Assembly: GCA_036826635.1 (NCBI GenBank)
Contig: DAISVY010000004.1
Location: 176,208 to 240,207, forward strand
Direction: 5' to 3'
Length of the DNA stretch: 64,000 bases
From: DAISVY01 sp036826635
GTDB lineage: Bacteria > Zixibacteria > MSB-5A5 > GN15 > FEB-12
In this document: positions 33,937 to 42,577 of the stretch, one piece after another
Layout: each line of letters opens with the position of its first letter
Position numbering within the stretch: the stretch's first letter is position 1
Notes under the pieces: model-generated
Databases searched by the model: none
What the model was told of the DNA's origin: nothing
Seen by the model: the letters and a program-made list of their open reading frames with translations, nothing else
Translations under genes and position numbers: made by a program

Positions 33937-34984
33937 ACAGCAACCGTTCATATAAAGCCGACATCATATCCAGAGAACGAGCCCACGAATAGTTATCCTC
34001 AGCATACCGATGTCCGGCCCGACCCATTGTCTGCCTCAGTCTTTCGTCCCGCGCCAGTTCGACAACAGCGTCGGCCAGCGCCTCCACGTCGTCAGGCGGT
34101 ACCAACACGCCCGTGTCCCGATCCGATACGACCTCGGGAATTCCCCCCACCCGGGTCGCGATAACCGGACGGGCACACGCTGCCGCTTCAAGAACGGCTA
34201 CCCCGAAAGCTTCCCGCCGCGACGGCATCACCATAATATGACTGTTTTCAAGCAGCCTGTAAACCCCTGCCTGATCCAACCGACCGACGAAATCAACCCG
34301 GCCATTGAGTTTCAGTTGCACCGCCAGCGCCTTAAGTCCGGCTGTCTCCGGTCCGCTTCCGGCCATGCTCAAGTGAACATCACAACCGCGGTCCAGGACT
34401 TCTCTAAGCGCTTTCAGAAGTACATCGGGACCGTATACCTGCTTATGGGCTTTGATATAACACAACCGCACGGGAGGTGCGGGCGGAGGCGAGACGATTT
34501 CCCGGCGGGAATCGACCCCGAAAGGGATCACGCTCATATTGGACGGACGATCCTTCATCAGGGCGCCGACTGTCGTCTCCAGGTATCGGCTGGTGGCCGT
34601 AATCCAGTCTGCACTCCTGAGAACTTTGCGAATAAACTGTCGCGCAAACAGGTTGGAAGGAAAATCAACCACGTCGGAACCCCATACCGAAACAACCGTC
34701 GGATGGATTTTCGTTCTGATCGCCCAGAGACCGAAAGCGCTGGCATAGTGGGCATGGACGATGTGCGGTCGGAAGCGGTGCGCCATCCGGGCAGCCTGCG
34801 CAGCCACTCTTAGATAGCTGGACCGTCCCGTCCGAGGAAGCACGATGGTCTCGACATTATCGACCGGCGCTCCTCCCGAAGAGATCACAAGCGGCTGAAA
34901 GCCCCGACTCTTCAGCCCGACAGCCCAGCGACAAATGTGAGCCGATTCCGCCCACCCGAATATGACTACTCGTATCGGTTCCAA
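33923..34984 (-). CDS. GT4-family glycosyltransferase
   Basis: A 353-residue retaining glycosyltransferase of GT-B fold. The N-terminal half ends with IVHAHYASAFGLWA and WGSDVVDFPS; the C-terminal half holds AGSGPETAGLKALA, the E-x7-E motif region SRREAFGVAVLEAAACARPVIA and GIPEVVSDRDTGVLVPPDD. It probably adds a sugar in surface-polysaccharide assembly; donor and acceptor are unknown. The start is TTG. It overlaps the next aminotransferase gene by 14 bp. Confidence 0.92.
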   Translation of the reverse strand: MEPIRVVIFGWAESAHICRWAVGLKSRGFQPLVISSGGAPVDNVETIVLPRTGRSSYLRVAAQAARMAHRFRPHIVHAHYASAFGLWAIRTKIHPTVVSVWGSDVVDFPSNLFARQFIRKVLRSADWITATSRYLETTVGALMKDRPSNMSVIPFGVDSRREIVSPPPAPPVRLCYIKAHKQVYGPDVLLKALREVLDRGCDVHLSMAGSGPETAGLKALAVQLKLNGRVDFVGRLDQAGVYRLLENSHIMVMPSRREAFGVAVLEAAACARPVIATRVGGIPEVVSDRDTGVLVPPDDVEALADAVVELARDERLRQTMGRAGHRYAEDNYSWARSLDMMSALYERLLYEKT

Positions 34985-35011
34985 CCTGGGAGACTTCCGC
35001 CCGTTGACCGC

Positions 35012-36118
35012 CTAAGCGATCAGCCGTCGCACGGTGTCAATCACCTCCTGCTGCTCGTCGTCGGTCAGTTCCGGAAATACCGGAATGGAAACTACCTCGG
35101 CGGCCGCCCGGTTCGAAACGGGGAATTCCTCGGGGGCATAACCGAGCGAGGAAAAACACGGCTGACAATGAAACGGCAACGGGTAATATATGCAATGGCC
35201 GATCCTGGCCTGTTTCAGACCGTCGATCAATTTATCCCGCTGCGGGGTGGCCACGGTATATTGGTTATAAATATGGAAAGTGCTGTAATCCCTGACCGCC
35301 GGCGTGGTCACACCGGACACATCCGCCAGAGCTTCATCGTATTTGCGGGCGTGTTCTCTCCGTTTCTCCGACCAGGCGCGAAGATGTGGCAACTTGACCA
35401 GGAGTATCGCCGCCTGCAGAGAATCAAGGCGCGAGTTGTAACCCACCGTCTGGTGATAATACTTGGGATTCTCGCCGTGGGCTCGCAGGGAACGACAGGC
35501 CGCTTCCATTTCATCGCTGTTCGTAACGATCATCCCCCCGTCGCCGCCACCGCCGAGATTTTTCGAAGGATAGAAAGAAAAACAACCAAGGTCACCGAAT
35601 GACCCGGCCGGTTTTCCCTTGTATTCGGCGCCGACCGCCTGAGCGGCATCTTCGACCACCTTCAACTTGTGCTCACGGGCGATGGACATGACCGCATCCA
35701 TATCAGCCACCTGCCCGAACAGATGTACGGGGACAATCGCTTTGGTACGAGGCGTCACCGCCGCCTCAATAAGAGCGGGATCGATATTGTACGTGTCCGG
35801 CTCGATATCCACAAAAACCGGTGTAGCTCCAAGACGGGTAATCACTCCCGCCGTGGCGAAAAACGAAAAATCGGTAGTTATAACTTCGTCGCCGGGTTCA
35901 ACGCCGACAGCGCGAAGAGCCACGAGCAGAGCATCCGTACCCGACGCCACTCCGATACCATACCTGACCCCACTCAAACGGGCCAGTTCCTGCTCGAGGC
36001 GCGTGACCTCTTTGCCCAAAACAAAACCACAGCTCTCAAGTACGCCGAGAACGGCTTTGTCCATCTCCGGTTTCAGATATTCGTACTGACGATGCAGGTC
36101 CAGAAGGGGAATCGCCAT
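35012..36118 (-). CDS. DegT-family aminotransferase (2), WbpE-like
   Basis: A 368-residue sugar aminotransferase, diverged from its neighbour at 32779. PLP Lys in SFYPSKNLGGGGDGG, Asp in VEDAAQAVGAEY, substrate loop VGYNSRLDSLQAAILLVKL. The start IPLLDLHRQYEYLKPEMD and the SKNLGGGGDGG form resemble WbpE/FdtB-type 3-aminotransferases. It is followed 10 bp upstream by a left-handed beta-helix acyltransferase, as in the wbpD-wbpE pairs that make 3-acetamido sugars. GAGGTGG precedes the ATG. Confidence 0.92.
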   Translation of the reverse strand: MAIPLLDLHRQYEYLKPEMDKAVLGVLESCGFVLGKEVTRLEQELARLSGVRYGIGVASGTDALLVALRAVGVEPGDEVITTDFSFFATAGVITRLGATPVFVDIEPDTYNIDPALIEAAVTPRTKAIVPVHLFGQVADMDAVMSIAREHKLKVVEDAAQAVGAEYKGKPAGSFGDLGCFSFYPSKNLGGGGDGGMIVTNSDEMEAACRSLRAHGENPKYYHQTVGYNSRLDSLQAAILLVKLPHLRAWSEKRREHARKYDEALADVSGVTTPAVRDYSTFHIYNQYTVATPQRDKLIDGLKQARIGHCIYYPLPFHCQPCFSSLGYAPEEFPVSNRAAAEVVSIPVFPELTDDEQQEVIDTVRRLIA

Positions 36119-36127
36119 ATTGCCACC

Positions 36128-36886
36128 TCAGTCTTTCCAGTTCTGATTTTTCAAAAGTTGTTCCTCCGGCACATCGCGGAACACTTTGGCCGGTATTCCG
36201 GCTACTATCTTCCCGGCCGGGGCATCTTTGGTCAACAGCGCTCCCGCCGCCACCAAGCTGTCCTCACCGACGGTTATCCCGGGCAGAATGGTCGCGTTGA
36301 CACCTATGCGGCCGCCTTTCCTGACCGTCACCCCCCTGAAGTGTTTGAAGCGTTCCTCGGTCCGTCCGATGTAGTTATCGTTCGATGTCGCGGTGCATGG
36401 GGCCACGAACACCCGATCTTCAAGGTCCGAATAAGCCGTTATATACACATTGGTCTCCAGTTTGACATAACGACCGATATTGCAGAAATTTTCAATCGCC
36501 ACCCCGCGACCGACAATAGTGAAATCGCCGATAGCCACATTTTCGCGCACCGTTGACAGATCGGCGACCAGAACTTTCTGCCCTATTCGGCACCCTCGAT
36601 AGATCACCACGTGGGTCCCGACAATACAGCCCGCACCGATAATCGTCCCCGGCAGGTCCTGCTCTTTGGTCACGGCCGTATTGGCCGCCCGCATGGGACG
36701 TTTGCCGATCACGGCACCGTCGTCTATCCGCACGCTGTCACCGATAGTCGTACCGTCGTGAATGACCACGTGATTACCTATCTCGCAGTCCTTACCGATG
36801 CGGACATTCTGACCAAAACGGCAAAACTCGCCGTAATGCGTACCCGCACCTATGTTCGCCGAACCGGCGACGATGGTTGTTGTCAT
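36128..36886 (-). CDS. Left-handed beta-helix (hexapeptide) acyltransferase, WbpD-like
   Basis: A 252-residue protein made of hexapeptide repeats over about 20-220 (for example IGKDCEIGNHVVIHDGTTIGD and IVGRGVAIENFCNIGRYV). The pattern with N-x-N-Y-IGRTEERFK matches N-acetyltransferases acting on amino-sugar nucleotides. Paired with the adjacent DegT aminotransferase, it likely acetylates the new amino group. The ATG at 36886 has AGGATAT just upstream. Confidence 0.88.
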   Translation of the reverse strand: MTTTIVAGSANIGAGTHYGEFCRFGQNVRIGKDCEIGNHVVIHDGTTIGDSVRIDDGAVIGKRPMRAANTAVTKEQDLPGTIIGAGCIVGTHVVIYRGCRIGQKVLVADLSTVRENVAIGDFTIVGRGVAIENFCNIGRYVKLETNVYITAYSDLEDRVFVAPCTATSNDNYIGRTEERFKHFRGVTVRKGGRIGVNATILPGITVGEDSLVAAGALLTKDAPAGKIVAGIPAKVFRDVPEEQLLKNQNWKD

Positions 36887-37001
36887 ATATCCTGACCTCG
36901 CATGAGTGAATTGTCTATTGTACACACAAAGGGAAGAAACGGATGATCGGCCCGGCCGTCAACCCATCGCCCGACCTCAAAGCCGAACCCGGCCCGAATG
37001 A

Positions 37002-38210
37002 TCAGGAACGTCGCCGCGCCGCTTTCTTTACCCCCGGCAGCCAGCCGAAAAAGGCCGCCGAAAACGACATCAGACGGCGGTAGTCATCGGGCTGCCGCTG
37101 CCGCATACGGCCGACATACTCCAGCACCGCCGCCAGCAACAGGGCCACGATCAACGAACAAACAAACGTCCCCAATACGATAACACTGCGTTGCGGACGA
37201 CTGCGCAGATCGGGCACGGTCGGCCAGTCCAGCACGGCGATAGTGGGAGTGCTTTCCTTTTCCTGTATCCGGGCCTGTTCGTATAACTCGTACAGCGTTT
37301 CGTACAGCGCCTCGTCGACCTCCAGCCGACCCGTAAGAGCCTCGTACTGACTGCGCAAACCCGGTATGGACGCTATCGGAAGCGATAGAAACGAACTGCT
37401 GTCCTGACCCGTTTCCAACTGCCGGAGTTGTTCTTTGACAACACGCAGTTGATTCTCCAGGTCGATCAATTCCGGATTGTCATCGGTCAGGGCCTGACGG
37501 GCAACCTGGACCTCGAACTCCAAATCCGCCTCGTTCACTTTCAGACCGATAGCCTGGTCTATAGCCAGACGAGTCTGCTCGTTGAAATCGACCGCGTGGT
37601 TATCAACCTGAAACTGTTTTAGTTCCTCGCGCGTGGAATCCAGCCTGTTTTTCGTCTCTTCCAGTCGGGCCTCGATAAATCCCCGTTTCTCGCTGGCCGC
37701 CTCGGAACGAAGATCCCGGTTGAGTTCGATCAATTCCTCGACATAAGCCGTCGCTATATCAGCAGCCGACTGAGCCGTGCGATCTTCCACCGACAAACTT
37801 AACAGCCCTTCGTCGGTGACACGAATATCGGTGTGCTCGCCGAGCCATTCATAAAGAGCCGTACGGCCCGCCCCGGAGAAACGTTTCTTCAGATCGAAAC
37901 GTTCTATGATCCGGTCGGACATCGTGTGACTTTTGAGCATGCGAGCGTAGACGTCGTTCTGGGTAATCATCCCGGGCAGGCGTGTCTCGCCGGTAAACGC
38001 TCTGACCTGGGCCAGTTGAGCCAGACCTCCGCCGCCGGGTTCTGCCGGAGGCGGAAAAAGCAGCGCCGAAGCCTTGTACCACTGCGGCAGAAGCAGCGCC
38101 ACCACCACCGAGACAGCCGTAGCCAGCACGACCAGACCGATAATAAGCCCGCGACGGCGGGTCAATATCTCAAGAAACGACCACAGGTTGGATGAGGGTT
38201 GTTCGTTCAT
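37002..38210 (-). CDS. Wzz/GNVR-type polysaccharide chain-length or co-polymerase protein
   Basis: A 402-residue inner-membrane protein with two membrane segments (about 20-45 and 345-370) flanking a large coiled-coil periplasmic domain. The N-terminal YKASALLFPPP and the late RPQRSVIVLGTFVCSLIVALLL before the second segment are typical of PCP proteins; no tyrosine-kinase domain is fused. The ATG at 38210 overlaps the SLBB gene stop by 4 bp. It works with the outer-membrane exporter encoded just upstream. Confidence 0.88.
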   Translation of the reverse strand: MNEQPSSNLWSFLEILTRRRGLIIGLVVLATAVSVVVALLLPQWYKASALLFPPPAEPGGGGLAQLAQVRAFTGETRLPGMITQNDVYARMLKSHTMSDRIIERFDLKKRFSGAGRTALYEWLGEHTDIRVTDEGLLSLSVEDRTAQSAADIATAYVEELIELNRDLRSEAASEKRGFIEARLEETKNRLDSTREELKQFQVDNHAVDFNEQTRLAIDQAIGLKVNEADLEFEVQVARQALTDDNPELIDLENQLRVVKEQLRQLETGQDSSSFLSLPIASIPGLRSQYEALTGRLEVDEALYETLYELYEQARIQEKESTPTIAVLDWPTVPDLRSRPQRSVIVLGTFVCSLIVALLLAAVLEYVGRMRQRQPDDYRRLMSFSAAFFGWLPGVKKAARRRS

Positions 38211-39577
38211 TCGTTCCATCCCCGTCTGCTCACAATAACCCGGTCACCATCACCGACAAGCTCGCCGTTATTCGCCCGATGTGTCAACTGCGAAACCCGG
38301 TCGAAAATTTCGATTATCGCATCCTCGGCCGGCTCCTGAAGCCCCCCGGCCAGACGAAGATAAAAGCCGACATTTTCACCGGCCACATACGGATAAAGAC
38401 CCGGTCTGGCCACCACTCCGCTTATCTGAACGAAACCGGTCCGGTCCGGCACGAACACCGAATCGGAAGGCCAGAGAGTGAAACCGGACACCATCGTCCC
38501 TCCCGCGTAGATGGGATACCTCCCCGCTACCTGCAAAGCCGAATTTCTGTCGGATGCTATTCTGAACAAGGTGACCCGTGAAGCATTGGCCGACCGGTTG
38601 TATCCGCCGGCCTGATCAATGAGCTCGCTCAACTTCATGTTCTCGTGATAGGTATAACGACCGGGGCGCTCGACCGCACCGAACACGACCACCCGGGAAT
38701 CACCACCCGCGGCGGCCGACCGGGGGACGACGATTATGTCACCACTGCGAATGTTACCCGGCTGCTGCGGATCGCGAGTGGAATCGTTCCTGATATAGAC
38801 CGAAGCCGGGTCAGCCGAAGGCCTGAGACCTCCGGCCAGAGAAATAAGCGTTTCCAGATCGTCACCGGCCAACAACTCCACTGTCCGGGGGCAACCCACT
38901 TCGCCCACGATCTGCACGGCCTCATCCGACCGGTACGGCACATGGACAGTATGACCACAATAAAGATTGGGGTTAGCCTCGGCATCACCGGCGAAAAAGG
39001 CTCGGTCGAGGTCCGCGGTTACAGTCACCGGACCACCACTGAACTCGATAGCGCGGTTCGAGGCGTCACCGGTCAGACCACCGGCGGAATCTATCACATC
39101 GGCCACTGTCTGTGCCGTCCAGGCGAAATACCGCCCCGGTTTCTTTACCGCCCCGGTGACATAAATCGGAACGGTGTGAACAGACTCGACGGTAATGACG
39201 ATATCTTCGGCCTTATACAAACGTGCCAAAAACGGCCGCAGTACTTCCCGAGCCTGGGTCAATGTCAGACCGGACAGATCCACAACGCCGAACCCAGGAT
39301 GAACAACATGACCCTCGACATCAAGAGTCAGATATTGATTGGGCAGTTGAGCGTTAACGAAAGTCAGGGTCAGCATCTCACCGGGCCGAATGAGATACCG
39401 GTCGGGGTCAATCGGTCGGTCGAACGTTAGCTGCCACAGGACATCCTGATTCGACATCTGCCCCGATCGAGCCCGGTTACCCAGGGAATCCGGTGAAATC
39501 GATACCTGAGCGGTCAGTTCCCCGGCAACAGCCAAAGCGACGGCCAACACGACAAGAACGGTTATAACTGTCTTCAA
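38207..39577 (-). CDS. Polysaccharide export protein with SLBB domains (Wza-like)
   Basis: A 456-residue exported protein: signal peptide (1-23), a Poly_export domain (about 55-135, RYLIRPGEMLTLTF), then three or four SLBB modules, seen as VTGAVKKPGRY, VGEVGCPRTVELL, FGAVERPGRYTY and SGVVARPGLYPY. The protein is of outer-membrane export type. The start is TTG with GAGGAAG 8 nt upstream. A good sigma-70 promoter precedes it, so this is probably the first gene of the polysaccharide operon. Confidence 0.92.
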   Translation of the reverse strand: MKTVITVLVVLAVALAVAGELTAQVSISPDSLGNRARSGQMSNQDVLWQLTFDRPIDPDRYLIRPGEMLTLTFVNAQLPNQYLTLDVEGHVVHPGFGVVDLSGLTLTQAREVLRPFLARLYKAEDIVITVESVHTVPIYVTGAVKKPGRYFAWTAQTVADVIDSAGGLTGDASNRAIEFSGGPVTVTADLDRAFFAGDAEANPNLYCGHTVHVPYRSDEAVQIVGEVGCPRTVELLAGDDLETLISLAGGLRPSADPASVYIRNDSTRDPQQPGNIRSGDIIVVPRSAAAGGDSRVVVFGAVERPGRYTYHENMKLSELIDQAGGYNRSANASRVTLFRIASDRNSALQVAGRYPIYAGGTMVSGFTLWPSDSVFVPDRTGFVQISGVVARPGLYPYVAGENVGFYLRLAGGLQEPAEDAIIEIFDRVSQLTHRANNGELVGDGDRVIVSRRGWNE

Positions 39578-39613
39578 GCTACAACTTCCTCAAGGTAACA
39601 CAGGAAACGGCCA

Positions 39614-39642
39614 AGGATAGTTTATCGCCGCCCAAAAGTCAA
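39614..39642 (-). promoter_or_regulatory. Promoter of the polysaccharide export operon
   Basis: TTGACT (39642-39637), a 17-nt spacer and TATCCT (39619-39614). Transcription would begin near 39606, about 30 nt before the start at 39577. Confidence 0.6.
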
Positions 39643-39697
39643 CCGGCGGTGTTCCGATGTCCTTTCCGGCCCGAAGGCAGGCCCTTTCCCGACGGCT

Positions 39698-41380
39698 CTA
39701 TTCATTCACCTCGGTGAATTCATCGGATTGCTGCGGGGTTTCCTCCGACCGCAACGACTCGTCCCGGTTATGTGCCACCGCGGCGCGGACAAACTCGCGG
39801 AAAAGCGGATGCGGGTTGATTAACCGCGACTTGAGTTCCGGATGGAACTGAACCGCCACAAACCACGGATGGTCGGGAATTTCCACAATCTCGACCAGAC
39901 GTCCGTCCGGCGACAAACCGGCCAGCACCAAACCATGTTCGGTAAGCATCTCCCGATAGGCATTGTTAAGTTCATAGCGGTGACGGTGCCTTTCGGATAT
40001 CTTGCGTTCTCCATAAGCCTCCAGGCTCCGCGATCCTTCCGCAAGAACACAGGGATAGGCACCCAGGCGCATGGTTCCGCCCAATTCGGTCACCCCCTCC
40101 TGATCGGCCATGAGATGAATGATCGGATGTTTCAGATCCCGGTAAAATTCGTAACTGTGAGCATCTTTCAGACCGCACACGTTTCGGGCGAACTCGATCA
40201 CGGCACAGTGCATCCCCAGACATATTCCAAGGAAAGGAATCTTGCTTTCCCGGGCATAGCGAATAGCCTCGATCTTGCCCTCTACCCCGCGCTCGCCGAA
40301 CCCGCCGGGAATCAGAAGACCGTCAATATCGTGCAGGTACTTGGCCGCACCACCCTTCTTGATGTCCTCCGAACTGACCCAGACCAGGTTAACTTCGGCG
40401 TCACTGTAAACACCGGCATGAACAAAAGCTTCGATTATCGATTTATAGGCATCCTTGAGCTTCACATACTTGCCGCAGATACCGATTTTCACGCGATGTT
40501 TCGGGTGCATGATCCTGTCGACCAACCCTTCCCACTGCGTCAGATCGGGCTCGGGCACATCCAGACCGAAATGCTCACAGACAATCCGATCCAGTTTCTG
40601 CTCGTGATATTTCAACGGTACTTCATAGATGGTCGAAACATCCACGCCCTCGATGACGTGGCGAACCGGAACGGAACAGAACAAAGCGATCTTCTGCTTA
40701 AGCGAATCGGCCAGCGGCCGTTCCGACCGGCACAGCAAAACCTGCGGCTGGATACCGATCTCCCGCAGTGCTCGCACCGAGTGCTGGGTCGGTTTGGTCT
40801 TGAACTCGCCGGCCGTGTCGATGAAAGGCACCAGCGTCAGATGTATGAACATAACATTCTGGGGACCTTCTTCCAGACCCATCTGACGGATGGCCTCCAG
40901 AAACGGCTGCGATTCGATATCACCCACGGTGCCGCCGATTTCCACGATGATCACGTCCGGTTGGTCATCGGGGTTAAGCTGCTTGCGCATGCGGCTCTTG
41001 ATCTCTTCGGTGACGTGAGGAATTACCTGAACGGTAGCCCCGAGGTAGTCACCGCGCCGTTCCCGCGTAATGATAGTATTATATATCTGGCCGGTGGTGA
41101 CATTATTCCCTTTGCTCAGTGAGACATTGAGGAAACGCTCGTAGTGTCCCAGATCAAGGTCGGTCTCCGAACCGTCGTCGAGCACGAAAACCTCGCCGTG
41201 CTGGAAAGGGTTCATAGTGCCCGGGTCGACGTTCAGATACGGATCGAACTTCATGTTCTGGACCTTGAGTCCGCGCCGTTGCAGCAGCAGGCCGAGCGAT
41301 GAGGCGGCAATACCCTTACCCAGGGCAGAAACCACCCCGCCGGTAATAAATATGTACTTGGTTGGTATACGATCTGACAT
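39698..41380 (-). CDS. pyrG: CTP synthase
   Basis: A 560-residue enzyme converting UTP to CTP with glutamine. The synthetase domain starts KYIFITGGVVSALGKGIAASSLG and has the FDPYLNVDPGTMNPFQHGEVF run. The class I glutamine amidotransferase domain has the nucleophile in FLGICLGMH and the late QFHPELKSRL. It lies 9 bp after kdsB, whose product uses CTP, so the two are likely co-transcribed. Confidence 0.97.
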   Translation of the reverse strand: MSDRIPTKYIFITGGVVSALGKGIAASSLGLLLQRRGLKVQNMKFDPYLNVDPGTMNPFQHGEVFVLDDGSETDLDLGHYERFLNVSLSKGNNVTTGQIYNTIITRERRGDYLGATVQVIPHVTEEIKSRMRKQLNPDDQPDVIIVEIGGTVGDIESQPFLEAIRQMGLEEGPQNVMFIHLTLVPFIDTAGEFKTKPTQHSVRALREIGIQPQVLLCRSERPLADSLKQKIALFCSVPVRHVIEGVDVSTIYEVPLKYHEQKLDRIVCEHFGLDVPEPDLTQWEGLVDRIMHPKHRVKIGICGKYVKLKDAYKSIIEAFVHAGVYSDAEVNLVWVSSEDIKKGGAAKYLHDIDGLLIPGGFGERGVEGKIEAIRYARESKIPFLGICLGMHCAVIEFARNVCGLKDAHSYEFYRDLKHPIIHLMADQEGVTELGGTMRLGAYPCVLAEGSRSLEAYGERKISERHRHRYELNNAYREMLTEHGLVLAGLSPDGRLVEIVEIPDHPWFVAVQFHPELKSRLINPHPLFREFVRAAVAHNRDESLRSEETPQQSDEFTEVNE

Positions 41381-41389
41381 GATACAGCC

Positions 41390-42133
41390 CTATTTTGGAA
41401 AACCCGCTATCTTCTTCAAATCTTCGGGCCGGTCAATCGACACCGACCCGGTTCTCGTCCTGAAAACATCTATCCGGCCGCCGTTTTCCAGAATCCGCAA
41501 CTGCTCCAGCGACTCCGCCTTTTCCAGCGGACCGCGCGGCCAGCGTGCAAACGCCTCCAGCGCCCGGCGCCGGAAAAAGTATACCCCGACATGCGCCAAA
41601 AATCGAAACTGACCGGCACGCGCTGTCTCCCGGGCATGCTGAAGGTACGGGAGAGGAAACCGTGAAAACCACAAAGCGCGACCATCGGCCGCCGTTATGA
41701 CTTTAACAACACCGGGATCGAAAAGCTCCGCGTCGGAGGTGATCGGTCGAGCGAGGGTGGCATATTTAATCGCCGGTTCGGCCAGCATAAGACCGATAGC
41801 GCGATCAAGAGCCGCCGGGCTAAGACCGAAATTATCGCCCTGTACGTTCAGCAGAATATCACCCGGAAGCTTCCCGGCCGCTTCGGCCACCCGGTCTGAC
41901 CCGGTGCGGTGGCGTTTGGACGTCATAACGACCTCGATATCAAACGCCTCGACCGCCCGTGCAACCATGCGGCTATCGGTAGCCACGGCCAGACGGTCGA
42001 TACTGCGAACTTTTTTGAGACGCTCAACAAGATGATAAACGAGCGGCTTCCCTTGATAGGGATAAAGCACCTTGCCGGAAAACCGCCGGGAACCCATCCT
42101 GGCCGGAACTATAGCCACCACCCTGTTTTTCAT
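41390..42133 (-). CDS. kdsB: 3-deoxy-manno-octulosonate cytidylyltransferase
   Basis: A 247-residue enzyme making CMP-Kdo for lipopolysaccharide core. VAIVPARMGSRRFSGKVL at the N-terminus, YHLVERLKKVRSIDRLAVATDS, SKRHRTGSDRVAEA and LLNVQGDNFGL are the KdsB motifs; FLAHVGVYFFRRRALEAF lies in the C-terminal half. Its presence supports a diderm with Kdo-containing LPS. ATGA overlap with gatC. Confidence 0.95.
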   Translation of the reverse strand: MKNRVVAIVPARMGSRRFSGKVLYPYQGKPLVYHLVERLKKVRSIDRLAVATDSRMVARAVEAFDIEVVMTSKRHRTGSDRVAEAAGKLPGDILLNVQGDNFGLSPAALDRAIGLMLAEPAIKYATLARPITSDAELFDPGVVKVITAADGRALWFSRFPLPYLQHARETARAGQFRFLAHVGVYFFRRRALEAFARWPRGPLEKAESLEQLRILENGGRIDVFRTRTGSVSIDRPEDLKKIAGFPK

Positions 42134-42423
42134 AAATCGATAACCCTGGGTATCACAAAGAATTCCCCGTCGTGCCCGGGGGCATTCCGCAAAGCTTCGC
42201 GGACAGGAAGCGAGGCCGTTACCTGATCCTCACGAAAGACGTTTTCAGCCGTCGCGAATCGTCGCGTTTGCGGCTCAACTCCTTCGGTATCAAGGGACTG
42301 CACCTGACTGAAATAAGCCAGAATTGCCTCCAGTTCGGAGGTGAATTCATCAATCTCGGCTGGGGTCAGTCGAAGGCGGGATAAAAGAGCAATCCGTTCA
42401 AGCTGTTGCTCTGATAGCGGCAT
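42130..42423 (-). CDS. gatC: Asp/Glu-tRNA amidotransferase subunit C
   Basis: A 97-residue GatC, the small stabilising subunit of the GatCAB amidotransferase that converts Glu-tRNA-Gln or Asp-tRNA-Asn. LARLRLTPxE-like ALLSRLRLTPAEIDEFTSELEAILAYF and the late VREALRNAPGHDGEFFVIPRVI are typical. gatA and gatB are not in the window. The ATG at 42423 stands 5 nt behind a -10 hexamer, so the message appears leaderless. Confidence 0.93.
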   Translation of the reverse strand: MPLSEQQLERIALLSRLRLTPAEIDEFTSELEAILAYFSQVQSLDTEGVEPQTRRFATAENVFREDQVTASLPVREALRNAPGHDGEFFVIPRVIDL

Positions 42424-42428
42424 AGGTA

Positions 42429-42457
42429 AAGATATGCCCAACCCGTGTCGCCGTCAA
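42429..42457 (-). promoter_or_regulatory. Promoter of gatC-kdsB-pyrG, predicted leaderless
   Basis: TTGACG (42457-42452), a 17-nt spacer and TATCTT (42434-42429), a strong sigma-70 match. The -10 ends 5 nt before the gatC ATG, so there is no room for a ribosome-binding site. Confidence 0.7.
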
Positions 42458-42577
42458 GCCTGAAAAGATGACCCGCGCGAACCGATGGAACAAAACCCGT
42501 GACAATGCATGCTAAAGTGTTCTGCCGCGGAACCGATCAAATCAATAGGATGTGCCAAATTGAAACAGGAGCAAACC

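Noticed and set aside
39842..41122. Long open frame (over 400 codons) on the plus strand
   Set aside because: It is antisense to pyrG, whose motifs are complete; the predicted protein has no recognisable pattern. Long antisense frames are expected in GC-rich genes.
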